Assembly (NCBI GenBank): GCA_016713625.1
Contig: JADJOT010000002.1
Coordinates: forward strand, 124,001-188,000
DNA: 64,000 bases
Source of the DNA: Candidatus Accumulibacter affinis
Lineage (GTDB): Bacteria > Pseudomonadota > Gammaproteobacteria > Burkholderiales > Rhodocyclaceae
Direction of reading: 5' to 3'
Part shown: in pieces, positions 7,932-16,271 of the stretch
Layout: the number at the start of each line of letters is the position of its first letter
How positions within the stretch are numbered: position 1 is the first letter of the stretch
Made by a program: the position numbers and the translations under genes
Notes under the pieces: model-generated
What the model was told of the DNA's origin: nothing
Database searches by the model: none
What the model saw: only the letters and a program-made list of their open reading frames with translations

Positions 7932-9680
7932 ATGAGCTTTACGCTGCACGGCCTGCCGGTTTCCGGCGGCATCGCGATCGGTCAGGCGCATCTGATGTCG
8001 CACGCGACGCTCGAGGTGTCGCACCTGGTGATCGCTCCCCGCATGGTGGAGAAGGAGGTGGCTCGCTTCGACGCGGCGATGTTACGGGTGCGTGTGGAAT
8101 TCGAGAACCTCAAGGGGCGCATGCAGCACAGCTCGGCCGAATTCGGTGCCTTCATCGACCTGCATTCGATGATCCTTGCCGATCCCGAACTTGCCGAGGC
8201 GCCCAAGCAATTGATCCGCGAGCGCCGCTGCAATGCCGAGTGGGCACTGGTGCAGCAGATGGAAGTCCTGGTGGCCCAGTTCGAGAGTTTCGACGATCAA
8301 TACCTGCGCGAGCGTAGCTACGACGTGCGCCAAGTCGTCGAGCGGGTGATCAAGGAACTCGTCGGCCAGCCGGGCCGGATGTCGCTGAAGTCCAGCAAGG
8401 GGATCAAGGAAGAGAATCTGATCGTGGTTGCGCACGATCTCTCGCCGGCCGATGTGATTGCCTACAAGGAGCATCGTTTCGCCGCCTTCGTCACCGATGT
8501 GGGCGGGTCGACCTCGCATACCGCGATTCTCGCGCGCAGCCTGCGTATCCCGGCTGTCCTCGGTCTGCATAACGCCCGGCAACTGATCCACGACGCTGAG
8601 GTGCTGATCGTCGACGGCACGCGCGGGGTGCTGATCGTGAACCCCGATCCGCGCATCCTGGAAGAGTACCGGCTCAGGAAAAGCCAGATCGCGCTTGAGC
8701 GCACCAAGCTCAGGCGCCTCAAGACGGCCAGCTCGGTCACCCTTGACGGCGTTGACATCGCTCTGCACGCCAACATCGAGTTGCCGGGCGACGTGGCCGA
8801 TGCGCTGGACGGCGGCGCCGAAGGGATCGGCCTGTTTCGCACCGAGTTCATCTTTCTCGATCGTGGCGACATGCCGACTGAGGACGAACAGTTCGAGGCC
8901 TATCGTACGGTGGTCAAGGGGATGGGCGGGCGCCCGGTGACCATTCGAACCTTCGATCTCGGTTCCGACAAGGATGTGCACCCGGAAAAGATGCAGGGCG
9001 AGCGCCTGCAGAGCAATCCGGCGCTCGGGCTACGCGCCATCCGCCTGTCGCTGGCCGAGCCGAAGATGTTCCAGACGCAGCTGCGAGCGATCCTGCGTGC
9101 CTCGAAGTACGGCAAGATCAAGCTGCTGATTCCGATGCTTTCGCAGGCCCACGAGATCGACCAGACGCTGGCCGCGATCGAGCGGGCCAAGTCGAGCCTG
9201 CGCGGTGAGCGCGTTGCCTTCGATGAAGCGATCCAGGTGGGGGCGATGATCGAGATCCCGGCGGCGGCGCTGGCGGTTGGCCTCTTCCTGCGGCGGATGC
9301 ATTTTCTGTCGATCGGGACCAATGACCTGATCCAGTACACCCTGGCCATCGATCGCAGTGACGAAGAGGTCGCGGCGCTCTACGACCCGCTGCATCCGGC
9401 GGTGCTGATGCTGCTGGCGCACACCATCGCCAGCGCCGAAAAGGTCGATATCCCGGTTTCGATCTGTGGCGAACTGGCCGGCGACCCAAGCCTGACGCGC
9501 CTGCTACTGGGAATGGGTCTGCGCCAGTTCTCGATGCATCCAGCCCAGATCCTCTCGGTAAAGCAGAAAATCATGCAGAGCAACTGCTCCGAACTGGCAC
9601 CAATCGTTCGTCGCATTTTGCGCCACGAGGAGCCAGCGAAGATTCGCGAACAACTGGACAAACTCAACGCTTGCACGTGA
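7932..9680 (+). CDS. ptsI: PTS enzyme I (phosphoenolpyruvate-protein phosphotransferase)
   Basis: Transfers phosphate from phosphoenolpyruvate to HPr. The 582-residue sequence shows the N-terminal swivel domain with the active histidine H196 in GGSTSHTAILARS, and the C-terminal PEP-binding barrel with GIGLFRTEFIFLDR, DLGSDK and FLSIGTNDLIQYTLAIDR and the active Cys context PVSICGELAGDP. There is no GAF domain at the N-terminus, so this is EI proper rather than EI-Ntr (PtsP). It is the last gene of the EIIA-HPr-EI unit; a hairpin with a T-run follows about 100 bases downstream. Confidence 0.95.
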   Translation: MSFTLHGLPVSGGIAIGQAHLMSHATLEVSHLVIAPRMVEKEVARFDAAMLRVRVEFENLKGRMQHSSAEFGAFIDLHSMILADPELAEAPKQLIRERRCNAEWALVQQMEVLVAQFESFDDQYLRERSYDVRQVVERVIKELVGQPGRMSLKSSKGIKEENLIVVAHDLSPADVIAYKEHRFAAFVTDVGGSTSHTAILARSLRIPAVLGLHNARQLIHDAEVLIVDGTRGVLIVNPDPRILEEYRLRKSQIALERTKLRRLKTASSVTLDGVDIALHANIELPGDVADALDGGAEGIGLFRTEFIFLDRGDMPTEDEQFEAYRTVVKGMGGRPVTIRTFDLGSDKDVHPEKMQGERLQSNPALGLRAIRLSLAEPKMFQTQLRAILRASKYGKIKLLIPMLSQAHEIDQTLAAIERAKSSLRGERVAFDEAIQVGAMIEIPAAALAVGLFLRRMHFLSIGTNDLIQYTLAIDRSDEEVAALYDPLHPAVLMLLAHTIASAEKVDIPVSICGELAGDPSLTRLLLGMGLRQFSMHPAQILSVKQKIMQSNCSELAPIVRRILRHEEPAKIREQLDKLNACT

Positions 9681-9681
9681 A

Positions 9682-9710
9682 TTGACTTTTTCGTGGGCTG
9701 CGGGTAACTT
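9682..9710 (+). promoter_or_regulatory. Promoter-like sequence upstream of metX
   Basis: TTGACT (9682-9687) and TAACTT (9705-9710) are separated by 17 bases, giving a good -35 and a poor -10 match for a housekeeping promoter. It lies just after the ptsI stop and before the hairpin at 9782. If used, transcripts of metX would begin with a leader of roughly 110 bases. Confidence 0.3.
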
Positions 9711-9781
9711 TCGCCGCCTTGGCGCCGATTTGAACGATCAGCTTGCGGGCGCCCTACAAATGCGGCTAAAGCGCGACATAC

Positions 9782-9813
9782 CCGGTCCGCTTTGCTAGCT
9801 GACCGGTTTTTTT
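9782..9813 (+). terminator. Intrinsic terminator between ptsI and metX
   Basis: CCGGTC (9782-9787) can pair with GACCGG (9801-9806), followed at once by seven T residues (9807-9813). This is a textbook rho-independent terminator on the plus strand. It may end the ptsI transcript. However, it sits only 18 bases before the metX start, leaving no space for a separate metX promoter after it, so it may instead be a conditional terminator in a metX leader. Confidence 0.75.
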
Positions 9814-9831
9814 GTCACCGATACGATCGCG

Positions 9832-10959
9832 ATGTCACCAGAAAATTCAGTCGGAGTTGTTGCGCCGCGGCGAGTATGCTTCATTGAGCCGCTGCAGCTG
9901 ACGAGTGGGGCTGCCTTGCCAGGTTTCGAACTGGTCTTCGAAACCTACGGCATGCTCAACGCGCAATGCTCCAACGCGGTGCTGGTCTGCCACGCACTTT
10001 CTGGCAGTCATCACGTGGCCGGACATTATGCCGACGATCCGGAGAACCTTGGCTGGTGGGATAACCTCGTCGGTCCCGGCAAGGCGCTGGACACCCGCAA
10101 ATTCTTCGTCGTCGGCGTAAACAATCTTGGTGGCTGCTACGGTTCTACGGGTCCTCTGTCGATCAATCCCGAAACCGCCAAGCGCTACGGCGCCGACTTT
10201 CCGCTGGTCACCGTCGAGGATTGGGTTGCCGCGCAGGCCAGGCTGGCCGACCATCTCGGCATCGTCACCTGGGCGGCAGTGATCGGCGGCAGCCTCGGTG
10301 GCATGCAGGCGCTCGAATGGTCTCTGCAGTTCCCTGAGCGCATTCGGCACGCCATGGTGATTGCTTCGGCGCCGAAGCTGTCGGCGCAGAATATTGCCTT
10401 CAACGAAGTGGCGCGGCAGGCGATCATCTCCGATCCGGACTTTCACGGCGGTTACTACGCCGACCATGGCGTCGTCCCGACCAGCGGCCTGCGGCTGGCC
10501 CGTATGGTCGGCCACATCACCTACCTGTCGGACAGCCAGATGGGCGAGAAATTTGGTCGTCGCTTGCGCCATGGCGAGCACAAGTTCAGCTATGACGTCG
10601 ATTTCGAGATCGAGTCGTATCTGCGCTATCAGGGCAACAAGTTCGCCAGTTTTTTCGACGCCAATACCTATCTGATGACCACCAAGGCGCTCGACTACTT
10701 CGATCCCGCCTACCACTTCGACGGCAATCTGGCGGCGGCGCTGGCGCGCGCCAAAGCGAGCTTCTTGGTGGCCAGCTTTTCGACCGATTGGCGTTTTTCA
10801 CCGGCGCGTTCGCGCGAGATTGTCTTCGCCCTGCTGCACAATCGGCTGCGCGTGGTCTACGCGGAGATCGATTGCGGCGCCGGGCATGATTCCTTCCTGC
10901 TCGATGACGAGCACTACCATGCACTGCTGCGCGCCTATCTGGAGAACATCGCCGTATGA
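9832..10959 (+). CDS. metX: Homoserine O-acyltransferase (MetX type)
   Basis: Alpha/beta-hydrolase-fold enzyme that acylates homoserine at the start of methionine synthesis. The nucleophile is S154 in GGSLGGMQALEWS; the C-terminal DCGAGHDSFLLD carries the catalytic His, and an Asp precedes it. The 375-residue length is typical. The start at ATG 9832 is supported by SVGVV near the N-terminus, but I see no convincing Shine-Dalgarno in front of it, only the T-run of the terminator. Whether it uses acetyl-CoA or succinyl-CoA cannot be told by eye; many betaproteobacterial MetX enzymes are annotated as succinyltransferases. It overlaps metW by four bases. Confidence 0.92.
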   Translation: MSPENSVGVVAPRRVCFIEPLQLTSGAALPGFELVFETYGMLNAQCSNAVLVCHALSGSHHVAGHYADDPENLGWWDNLVGPGKALDTRKFFVVGVNNLGGCYGSTGPLSINPETAKRYGADFPLVTVEDWVAAQARLADHLGIVTWAAVIGGSLGGMQALEWSLQFPERIRHAMVIASAPKLSAQNIAFNEVARQAIISDPDFHGGYYADHGVVPTSGLRLARMVGHITYLSDSQMGEKFGRRLRHGEHKFSYDVDFEIESYLRYQGNKFASFFDANTYLMTTKALDYFDPAYHFDGNLAAALARAKASFLVASFSTDWRFSPARSREIVFALLHNRLRVVYAEIDCGAGHDSFLLDDEHYHALLRAYLENIAV

Positions 10960-11579
10960 CCGAGCACGAGAGGAGAGCCAAGGCTGAACAGCGGGAGCGC
11001 TTCGACTTTGCGGTGATCGCCAGCTGGATTCCGCCTGGTGAGCGCGTTCTCGATCTGGGCTGCGGTGACGGCAGGTTGCTGCGCTACCTCAGCGAAACTC
11101 GCGATGTCAGCGGCTATGGAGTCGAGATCGACCGCGAGAGCGTTCTCGGGTGCATCCGCAATGGGGTGGATGTGATCCAGATGGACATCGAGTGCGGACT
11201 TTCCGGTTTCGAGGACAACTCGTTCGCGCATGTGATCATCTCGCAGGCGCTGCAGACCATGCGCACTACCGAACGCATCCTCACCGAAATGCTGCGCGTG
11301 GCTGCCGAGGCCGTGGTCAGCTTCCCCAATTTCTCGTACCGCGCCAACCGCGCCGCGATCAGCGAAGGGCACATGCCGGTTTCCGAAGACTTGCCCTATG
11401 ACTGGTTCGATACCCCGAACGTACGCTTCTTCACCATCGCCGACTTCGAGAACCTGTGCGCTCGCCTCGGTATCGAAATCCGCGAGCGTCTGGCTTTTGA
11501 CGAAGCCGGCTGCGAGGTGTGTGAAGACCCCAACCTGAACGGCAGTCTGGCCTTCTATCGCCTCGGACGAAAGTCCTGA
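10956..11579 (+). CDS. metW: Methionine biosynthesis protein MetW
   Basis: A 207-residue SAM-dependent methyltransferase-fold protein with the glycine loop VLDLGCGDGRLL, regularly found next to metX. Its biochemical role is not settled; it has been proposed to assist or control the homoserine acyltransferase. FPNFSYRANRAAISEGHMPVSEDLPYDW is typical of MetW. Starts at an ATGA overlap with metX and ends in a TGATG overlap with the next gene, so all three are translationally coupled. Confidence 0.93.
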   Translation: MTEHERRAKAEQRERFDFAVIASWIPPGERVLDLGCGDGRLLRYLSETRDVSGYGVEIDRESVLGCIRNGVDVIQMDIECGLSGFEDNSFAHVIISQALQTMRTTERILTEMLRVAAEAVVSFPNFSYRANRAAISEGHMPVSEDLPYDWFDTPNVRFFTIADFENLCARLGIEIRERLAFDEAGCEVCEDPNLNGSLAFYRLGRKS

Positions 11580-12838
11580 TGCCTGCCTGGTTGCGTCTGC
11601 TGCTGACCAGGCAGATGCTGATCTGCGTGTTCACCGGTTTCAGCTCGGGCTTGCCGCTGTACCTGCTACTGAACCTGCTGCCGGCCTGGTTGCGTAGCGA
11701 AGGGGTCGATCTGAAGACCATCGGATTGTTCGCGCTGATCCAGTTTCCTTACACCTGGAAATTCATCTGGTCGCCGCTGCTCGATCGTTATCGCCTGCCC
11801 CTGGGTCGCCGGCGTGGCTGGATGCTGCTCTCGCAGGTCGGTCTGTTGCTGTCGATTGGTCTGCTCGGAGGCTTTTCGCCGTCGAGCGATCTGATGCCGG
11901 TGATCTGGCTGTCGGTACTGCTGGCTTTCCTGTCGGCGACCCAGGACGTCGCGCTCGACGCGTTTCGGCGCGAAATCCTGACTGACCAGGAACTCGGTCT
12001 CGGCAATTCCGTGCATGTAAACGCCTATCGCATCGCCGGACTGGTGCCGGGATCGCTGTCGCTGATCCTGGCTGACCTGGTGCCCTGGGCGGAGGTCTTC
12101 TGGATTACCGCTGCCTTCATGCTGCCGGGGATGGTGATGGTGCTGCTGGTCAGCGAACCGGCTGTGATCGGCGCCCCGAAGACCTTGCGTCAGGCTGTCG
12201 TCGAACCCTTCCATGAGTTTATCGGCCGCAAGGGCTGGCAGGGAGCCCTGCTGGTGCTCGGTTTCATCTTTCTCTACAAGCTGGGAGATTCGCTCGCGAC
12301 GGCCCTGGCGACGCCCTTTTATCTTGATCTCGGTTTCAGCAAGACCGATATCGGAGTGATTGCCAAACATGCGGGTCTGTGGCCGGCGGTCTTCGGCGGT
12401 CTGCTGGGAGGCCTGTGGATGGTCCGTCTGGGCATCAACCGCGCCCTGTGGCTGTTCGGCCTGGTGCAGATGGTGACCATACTCGGTTTCGCGTGGCTGG
12501 CGTGGCGCGGCGTGCAAGCGCCCGTCGACGGCGTCGATCGCGCTGCCCTGGCCGCGGTGATCGCCGCCGAATGCCTTGGCGTCGGCCTCGGTACGGCTGC
12601 TTTCGTTGCCTTCATCGCACGGGCCACCAACCCCGCCTTTACCGCCACCCAATTCGCACTGTTCACCAGCCTGGCCGCCGTTCCCCGCACCTTCATCAAC
12701 GCTACAGCGGGTGCCCTGGTCGAGTCGATGGGCTGGATCCGCTTTTTCATCCTGTGTTTCGCACTCGCCGCACCAGGCATGTTGCTGCTGGTGAAAGTTG
12801 CGCCATGGAACGAGCCCCTCCGCTTGCCGAGACCCTGA
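11579..12838 (+). CDS. ampG: AmpG-type muropeptide permease (MFS)
   Basis: A 419-residue major facilitator with about 12 membrane segments. The N-terminal FTGFSSGLPLYLLLNLLPAWL, PYTWKFIWSPLLDRY and SATQDVALDAFRREIL are characteristic of AmpG, which imports anhydro-muropeptides for cell-wall recycling. It is shorter than E. coli AmpG (491 residues) but matches the common beta-proteobacterial length. Its start overlaps the metW stop by one base. Confidence 0.85.
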   Translation: MPAWLRLLLTRQMLICVFTGFSSGLPLYLLLNLLPAWLRSEGVDLKTIGLFALIQFPYTWKFIWSPLLDRYRLPLGRRRGWMLLSQVGLLLSIGLLGGFSPSSDLMPVIWLSVLLAFLSATQDVALDAFRREILTDQELGLGNSVHVNAYRIAGLVPGSLSLILADLVPWAEVFWITAAFMLPGMVMVLLVSEPAVIGAPKTLRQAVVEPFHEFIGRKGWQGALLVLGFIFLYKLGDSLATALATPFYLDLGFSKTDIGVIAKHAGLWPAVFGGLLGGLWMVRLGINRALWLFGLVQMVTILGFAWLAWRGVQAPVDGVDRAALAAVIAAECLGVGLGTAAFVAFIARATNPAFTATQFALFTSLAAVPRTFINATAGALVESMGWIRFFILCFALAAPGMLLLVKVAPWNEPLRLPRP

Positions 12839-13536
12839 TTGTCGCCGCGCAGAGCTTGTCGGTGAGGCTGTCGACGCTCCGCTTCTCGCCGCCGGTCAGC
12901 CACGTCTACAACCCGCTGATTTACGCCTGGTCAGCCCATCAGCTGTACCTGCGCCGCTACGGCGCAAGCACCCGCCGGGTGGTCTTCCTGGGCATGAATC
13001 CGGGTCCCTTCGGGATGGTGCAGTCGGGCGTGCCGTTCGGCGAGGTAGCCGCGGTGCGCGACTGGCTGGGGATCGAGTCGGAAGTGCACAAGCCGGAAGG
13101 TGAGAACCCCTGGCGGCCCATTGAAGGCTTTGCCTGTTCGCGTTCAGAGGTCAGCGGTCGGCGCCTGTGGGGTTTGTTCCGTGAACGCTTCGGTACCGCC
13201 GATGCCTTCTTTGCCGAACATTTTGTCGCCAATTATTGCCCGCTAGCCTTCTTTGACCACGGCCGCAATCTGACACCGGACAAGTTGCCGGCAGCCGAGG
13301 CGGCAGCGTTACGCCTTGCTTGCGACACGCACCTGCGGACGCTGGTATCTGCCTTGCAGCCGCAATGGGTGATTGGCGTCGGCGCTTTCGCCGCAACGCG
13401 CGCCGCCGGGGCGCTGGTCGGCAGCGGGGTGAGAACCGGACGGGTGCTGCACCCCAGTCCGGCGAGCCCGCTCGCCAATCGAGGCTGGGCGGAAGCCGCA
13501 AGCGGGCAGCTGCGCGCGCTGGGGGTCTGGGACTGA
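12805..13536 (+). CDS. SMUG1-family uracil-DNA glycosylase
   Basis: A 243-residue member of the single-strand-selective monofunctional uracil-DNA glycosylase family, which removes uracil and oxidised pyrimidines from DNA. Motif 1 reads LGMNPGPFGM and is followed by QSGVPFGEVAAVRDWLGI, almost as in vertebrate SMUG1. Motif 2 reads HPSPASPLANRGW, where animals have HPSPRNP. The start ATG 12805 lies inside ampG (34-base overlap); later starts would cut conserved YNPLIYAW. SMUG1 is patchy in bacteria. Confidence 0.88.
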   Translation: MERAPPLAETLIVAAQSLSVRLSTLRFSPPVSHVYNPLIYAWSAHQLYLRRYGASTRRVVFLGMNPGPFGMVQSGVPFGEVAAVRDWLGIESEVHKPEGENPWRPIEGFACSRSEVSGRRLWGLFRERFGTADAFFAEHFVANYCPLAFFDHGRNLTPDKLPAAEAAALRLACDTHLRTLVSALQPQWVIGVGAFAATRAAGALVGSGVRTGRVLHPSPASPLANRGWAEAASGQLRALGVWD

Positions 13537-13588
13537 CCGCGATGGGAATACTTGTTTTGGCGAGCCGCCGTGAACCGCAGCTCCCCCG

Positions 13589-13909
13589 CTAGGGTCGCGT
13601 GACCAGGCCGAGGTCGAGCATCTGCGTGCGCAGCATGCGCCAGGTGCGCCAGGCGAAAAAGCCCCGCTTGCTCCATCGCCAGACGCGGCGAGGTTGCAGA
13701 ACGACCAGCACGGCGACGGCCACGGTGACCACTTCGGGGTTTTGCTTGAGGTAATTGCTACCGTTACGTAGCGTCACCACTGCGCGATCGGCAGCAGCCA
13801 GACCCGCCTCAAGAGGTTGCAGTTGCTGGGCAAGCAGTTGCCGCTGGTTGCTGATGCGCTCGAGCAGTCTGCCGCGCTGGATGGCAATGTCAATCAGTTC
13901 CTGATTCAT
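13589..13909 (-). CDS. YqjK-like protein
   Basis: A 106-residue basic protein with a coiled N-terminal half (RGRLLERISNQRQLLAQQLQPLE) and one hydrophobic stretch (VVTVAVAVLVVL). Size, shape and position directly after yqjE match YqjK-like proteins of proteobacteria, whose function is unknown. It overlaps the upstream yqjE-like gene by 20 bases. Assignment rests mainly on context. Confidence 0.65.
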   Translation of the reverse strand: MNQELIDIAIQRGRLLERISNQRQLLAQQLQPLEAGLAAADRAVVTLRNGSNYLKQNPEVVTVAVAVLVVLQPRRVWRWSKRGFFAWRTWRMLRTQMLDLGLVTRP

Positions 13910-14294
13910 TGCGGGCAGCGCCTCTCAGTTGACGGAGATCCTCTCCAAGCTCGGCAATGCTGCTTGCAAAAGGCTTTCTGGTGCTGCTCAACGAGCGTCG
14001 CAGGGCGACGTAGGCGAAGCCGCCGGCAGCCCAGAAGAAGGCGATGAAACCGCCCAGGACGAGTAGCCGGTTGTCCCAGAATACGACGATCAACAGCCCG
14101 ACAGCCAGGATCGTCCCAATCATGAGACAGAACGCCGCCACCTGAGAAAGAAGCACGACGCGGACGGCACGCAGCTTCTCTTCCTTGATTTCATTACCGA
14201 GAAGCTCAAGGCGCGTGCGTCCGGTAGCCAGTAGTGTCGCAGCGCTGTTTCTGGTGGCAGCCAGGAGGCCGCCACTGACCGGCGTTTCGCTCAT
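13890..14294 (-). CDS. YqjE-like membrane protein (phage-holin superfamily fold)
   Basis: A 134-residue inner-membrane protein with an amphipathic N-terminus and two adjacent membrane segments (VVLLSQVAAFCLMIGTILAV and LLVLGGFIAFFWAAGGFAYV). It belongs to the YqjE group that databases call phage holin family, but the yqjD-yqjE-yqjK arrangement shows it is a resident chromosomal gene, not a prophage remnant. In E. coli the homologous cluster is induced in stationary phase; the role is unclear. Confidence 0.78.
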   Translation of the reverse strand: MSETPVSGGLLAATRNSAATLLATGRTRLELLGNEIKEEKLRAVRVVLLSQVAAFCLMIGTILAVGLLIVVFWDNRLLVLGGFIAFFWAAGGFAYVALRRSLSSTRKPFASSIAELGEDLRQLRGAARNESGTD

Positions 14295-14312
14295 GGCCTG
14301 GCCGGGTTTGAT

Positions 14313-14633
14313 TTAGCGGCGGCCAATGATCACGCCAAGCAGTAGACCGATGCCCGCGGCAACGCCGACGGCGCGCCATGGATTCTCCTGGACATAATCA
14401 TCGGTGGCACGCGCGGCAGCCTTGGTGCGGTCGACCAGCGCCGCTTCGGCATCCGCCAGGCGAAGTTTGGCGTCGCGCAGCCGCTCGCCGATGCGTTCGC
14501 GCAGATCGCCCATCTTGTCGCCGGCCACGCCGGCGGTGGCGCGCAGGATTTCCTCTGCGTCGGCGACCACCCCTTTCATGTCGGTGACGAGTTTTTGCTT
14601 GTTGCTGGCGGAAAGATCGGTAACTTCGGACAT
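14313..14633 (-). CDS. YqjD/ElaB family protein (DUF883)
   Basis: A 106-residue protein of the ElaB/YqjD family: a long heptad-like helix (MKGVVADAEEILRATAGVAGD onward), the conserved YVQENPWRAVGVAAGIGLLLGVIIGRR tail with a C-terminal membrane anchor. In E. coli YqjD binds ribosomes and the inner membrane in stationary phase. I chose ATG 14633, which has GAGG six bases upstream; a GTG four codons earlier lacks this. First gene of the yqjDEK-like unit. Confidence 0.88.
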   Translation of the reverse strand: MSEVTDLSASNKQKLVTDMKGVVADAEEILRATAGVAGDKMGDLRERIGERLRDAKLRLADAEAALVDRTKAAARATDDYVQENPWRAVGVAAGIGLLLGVIIGRR

Positions 14634-14764
14634 GATGGACCTCACAGTGAGTGGAAGGTGATGACAGGAATCGCAATGTTACAACAACAGCCTCGGATTA
14701 CACTATAGTAATCACGTGCAAAGATCAACGCAAAGATGAGAAGCAGCGCCGCCCGGGTATTCGC

Positions 14765-15577
14765 TCAGAGCGGCGTGCAGCCAGTTGGCCCGGTCTGCAG
14801 ATGGTAATCGTAATCGATGCTCAACGGGGCGTGGTCGCTGAAGCGCTGTTCCTTATAGACGGTTGCCCTCCTCGCCTTGCTGGCGACCGCGGCAGTCGCC
14901 AGCTGATAGTCGAGCCGCCAGCCGACATTCTTCGCCCAGGCCTGGCCACGATTGGACCACCAGGTATAGGCCTCGTCGGTGGCAGCTGGATGCAACTTGC
15001 GGTAGACGTCGGACCAGCCGGCTTCGTTCAGCAGCCGGCTGACCCAGGCACGCTCCGCGGGCAGAAAGCCTGAATTCCTGCGGTTGCTGCGCCAGTTCCT
15101 GAGGTCAATTTCCTGGTGCGCAATATTCCAGTCGCCACAAACGATGACGTCGCGCCCGCTCGCCGCAAGCTCTACCAGATGCGCATAAATCAGCGCCATG
15201 AATCGGAATTTGGCCAGCTGTCGTTGCTCGGAACTGGATCCTGAAGGCTGATAAAGCGAGACGATCGACAGACCGCCAAAATCAGCGCGCAGATAGCGAC
15301 CTTCGCCGTCAAACTCATCGTTTCCCAGCAGATCAAACACTCGCTCGGGTTGCTTGCGGCACCACAGACCGACACCGCTATACCCCTTCCGTTCCGCATG
15401 GCGGTAGTAGGCATGCAGGCCGTCCGGGTTCTTCATTTCTTCGTCGAGATCTGCCGCCTGCGCTTTCAACTCCTGCACACAGACGAGGTCCGCATTCTGC
15501 CCGCTGACCCAGGGCAGAACGCCCTTTCGCCATGCTGAACGAATACCGTTGAGATTCAGCGTAATGATGCGTACCAT
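14765..15577 (-). CDS. xthA: Exodeoxyribonuclease III family AP endonuclease
   Basis: A 270-residue endonuclease/exonuclease/phosphatase-fold enzyme that cuts DNA at abasic sites and degrades 3' ends. Visible motifs are ITLNLNGIRSA, VCVQELKAQ (metal Glu), LYQPSGSS, VCGDWNIAH and the final RFSDHAPLSIDY with the catalytic Asp-His. It is divergent from pyrE with 46 bases between the starts. Together with the SMUG1-type glycosylase in the window it could serve base excision repair, though the two are not in one operon. Confidence 0.92.
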   Translation of the reverse strand: MVRIITLNLNGIRSAWRKGVLPWVSGQNADLVCVQELKAQAADLDEEMKNPDGLHAYYRHAERKGYSGVGLWCRKQPERVFDLLGNDEFDGEGRYLRADFGGLSIVSLYQPSGSSSEQRQLAKFRFMALIYAHLVELAASGRDVIVCGDWNIAHQEIDLRNWRSNRRNSGFLPAERAWVSRLLNEAGWSDVYRKLHPAATDEAYTWWSNRGQAWAKNVGWRLDYQLATAAVASKARRATVYKEQRFSDHAPLSIDYDYHLQTGPTGCTPL

Positions 15578-15623
15578 AGGGTCCCGGCGCCGACAACGGC
15601 TTTGCTCCAGAAAAAATTATTGT

Positions 15624-16271
15624 ATGGACTTTCGTCAGGAATTCATCGAGTTTGCCATCGCTCAGGACGTGCTACGCTTCGGTAACTTCAGGACCAAGGC
15701 CGGTCGCCTGTCGCCCTACTTTTTCAACGCCGGGCTGTTCAACAACGGTGCGGCTCTCGGCCGGCTGGCGGAATTCTACGCCAAGGCAATCAGCGCCAGT
15801 GGCATCGTCGTCGACGGACTCTTCGGCCCGGCTTACAAGGGCATCCCGCTGGTGGCCGTAATCGCCGTCGCGCTGGCGCGCAGTGGGCGCAATCTGCCGT
15901 TCTCGTTCAATCGCAAGGAGGCCAAGGATCATGGCGAAGGCGGCAGCATCGTTGGTGCGCCGCTCGCCGGGCGGGTGCTGATCATCGACGACGTGATTAC
16001 CGCCGGCACTTCGGTTCGCGAGTCGGTGGACCTGATTCGTGCAGCCGGCGCTTCTCCCTGTGGTGTGGTGATCGCCCTGGATCGTATGGAGCGCGGCAGC
16101 GGCGAGTTGTCTGCGGTGCAGGAGGTCGAGCAGAACTACGGTATTCCGGTGCTTGCGGTGGCCAATCTCGACGATCTGATGAGCTTTCTGCACCAGCGCG
16201 ATGATTTCAGGCAGAACGAGGCTGCCGTGGCTCGCTATCGGCAGGAGTACGGCCTTGCGCGTAGCGCTTAG
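15624..16271 (+). CDS. pyrE: Orotate phosphoribosyltransferase
   Basis: Converts orotate and PRPP to orotidine monophosphate in pyrimidine synthesis. The 215-residue protein has the type I phosphoribosyltransferase PRPP loop VLIIDDVITAGTSV and FNRKEAKDHGEGG. Start ATG 15624 (MDFRQEFIEFAI) gives the usual length. It is transcribed away from xthA and its last 17 bases overlap the next gene. Confidence 0.95.
   Translation: MDFRQEFIEFAIAQDVLRFGNFRTKAGRLSPYFFNAGLFNNGAALGRLAEFYAKAISASGIVVDGLFGPAYKGIPLVAVIAVALARSGRNLPFSFNRKEAKDHGEGGSIVGAPLAGRVLIIDDVITAGTSVRESVDLIRAAGASPCGVVIALDRMERGSGELSAVQEVEQNYGIPVLAVANLDDLMSFLHQRDDFRQNEAAVARYRQEYGLARSA

Noticed and set aside
13890..14294. Prophage remnant, because of the phage-holin-like protein
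   Set aside because: Its neighbours are yqjD- and yqjK-like resident genes; no other phage gene, integrase or att-like repeat is present.
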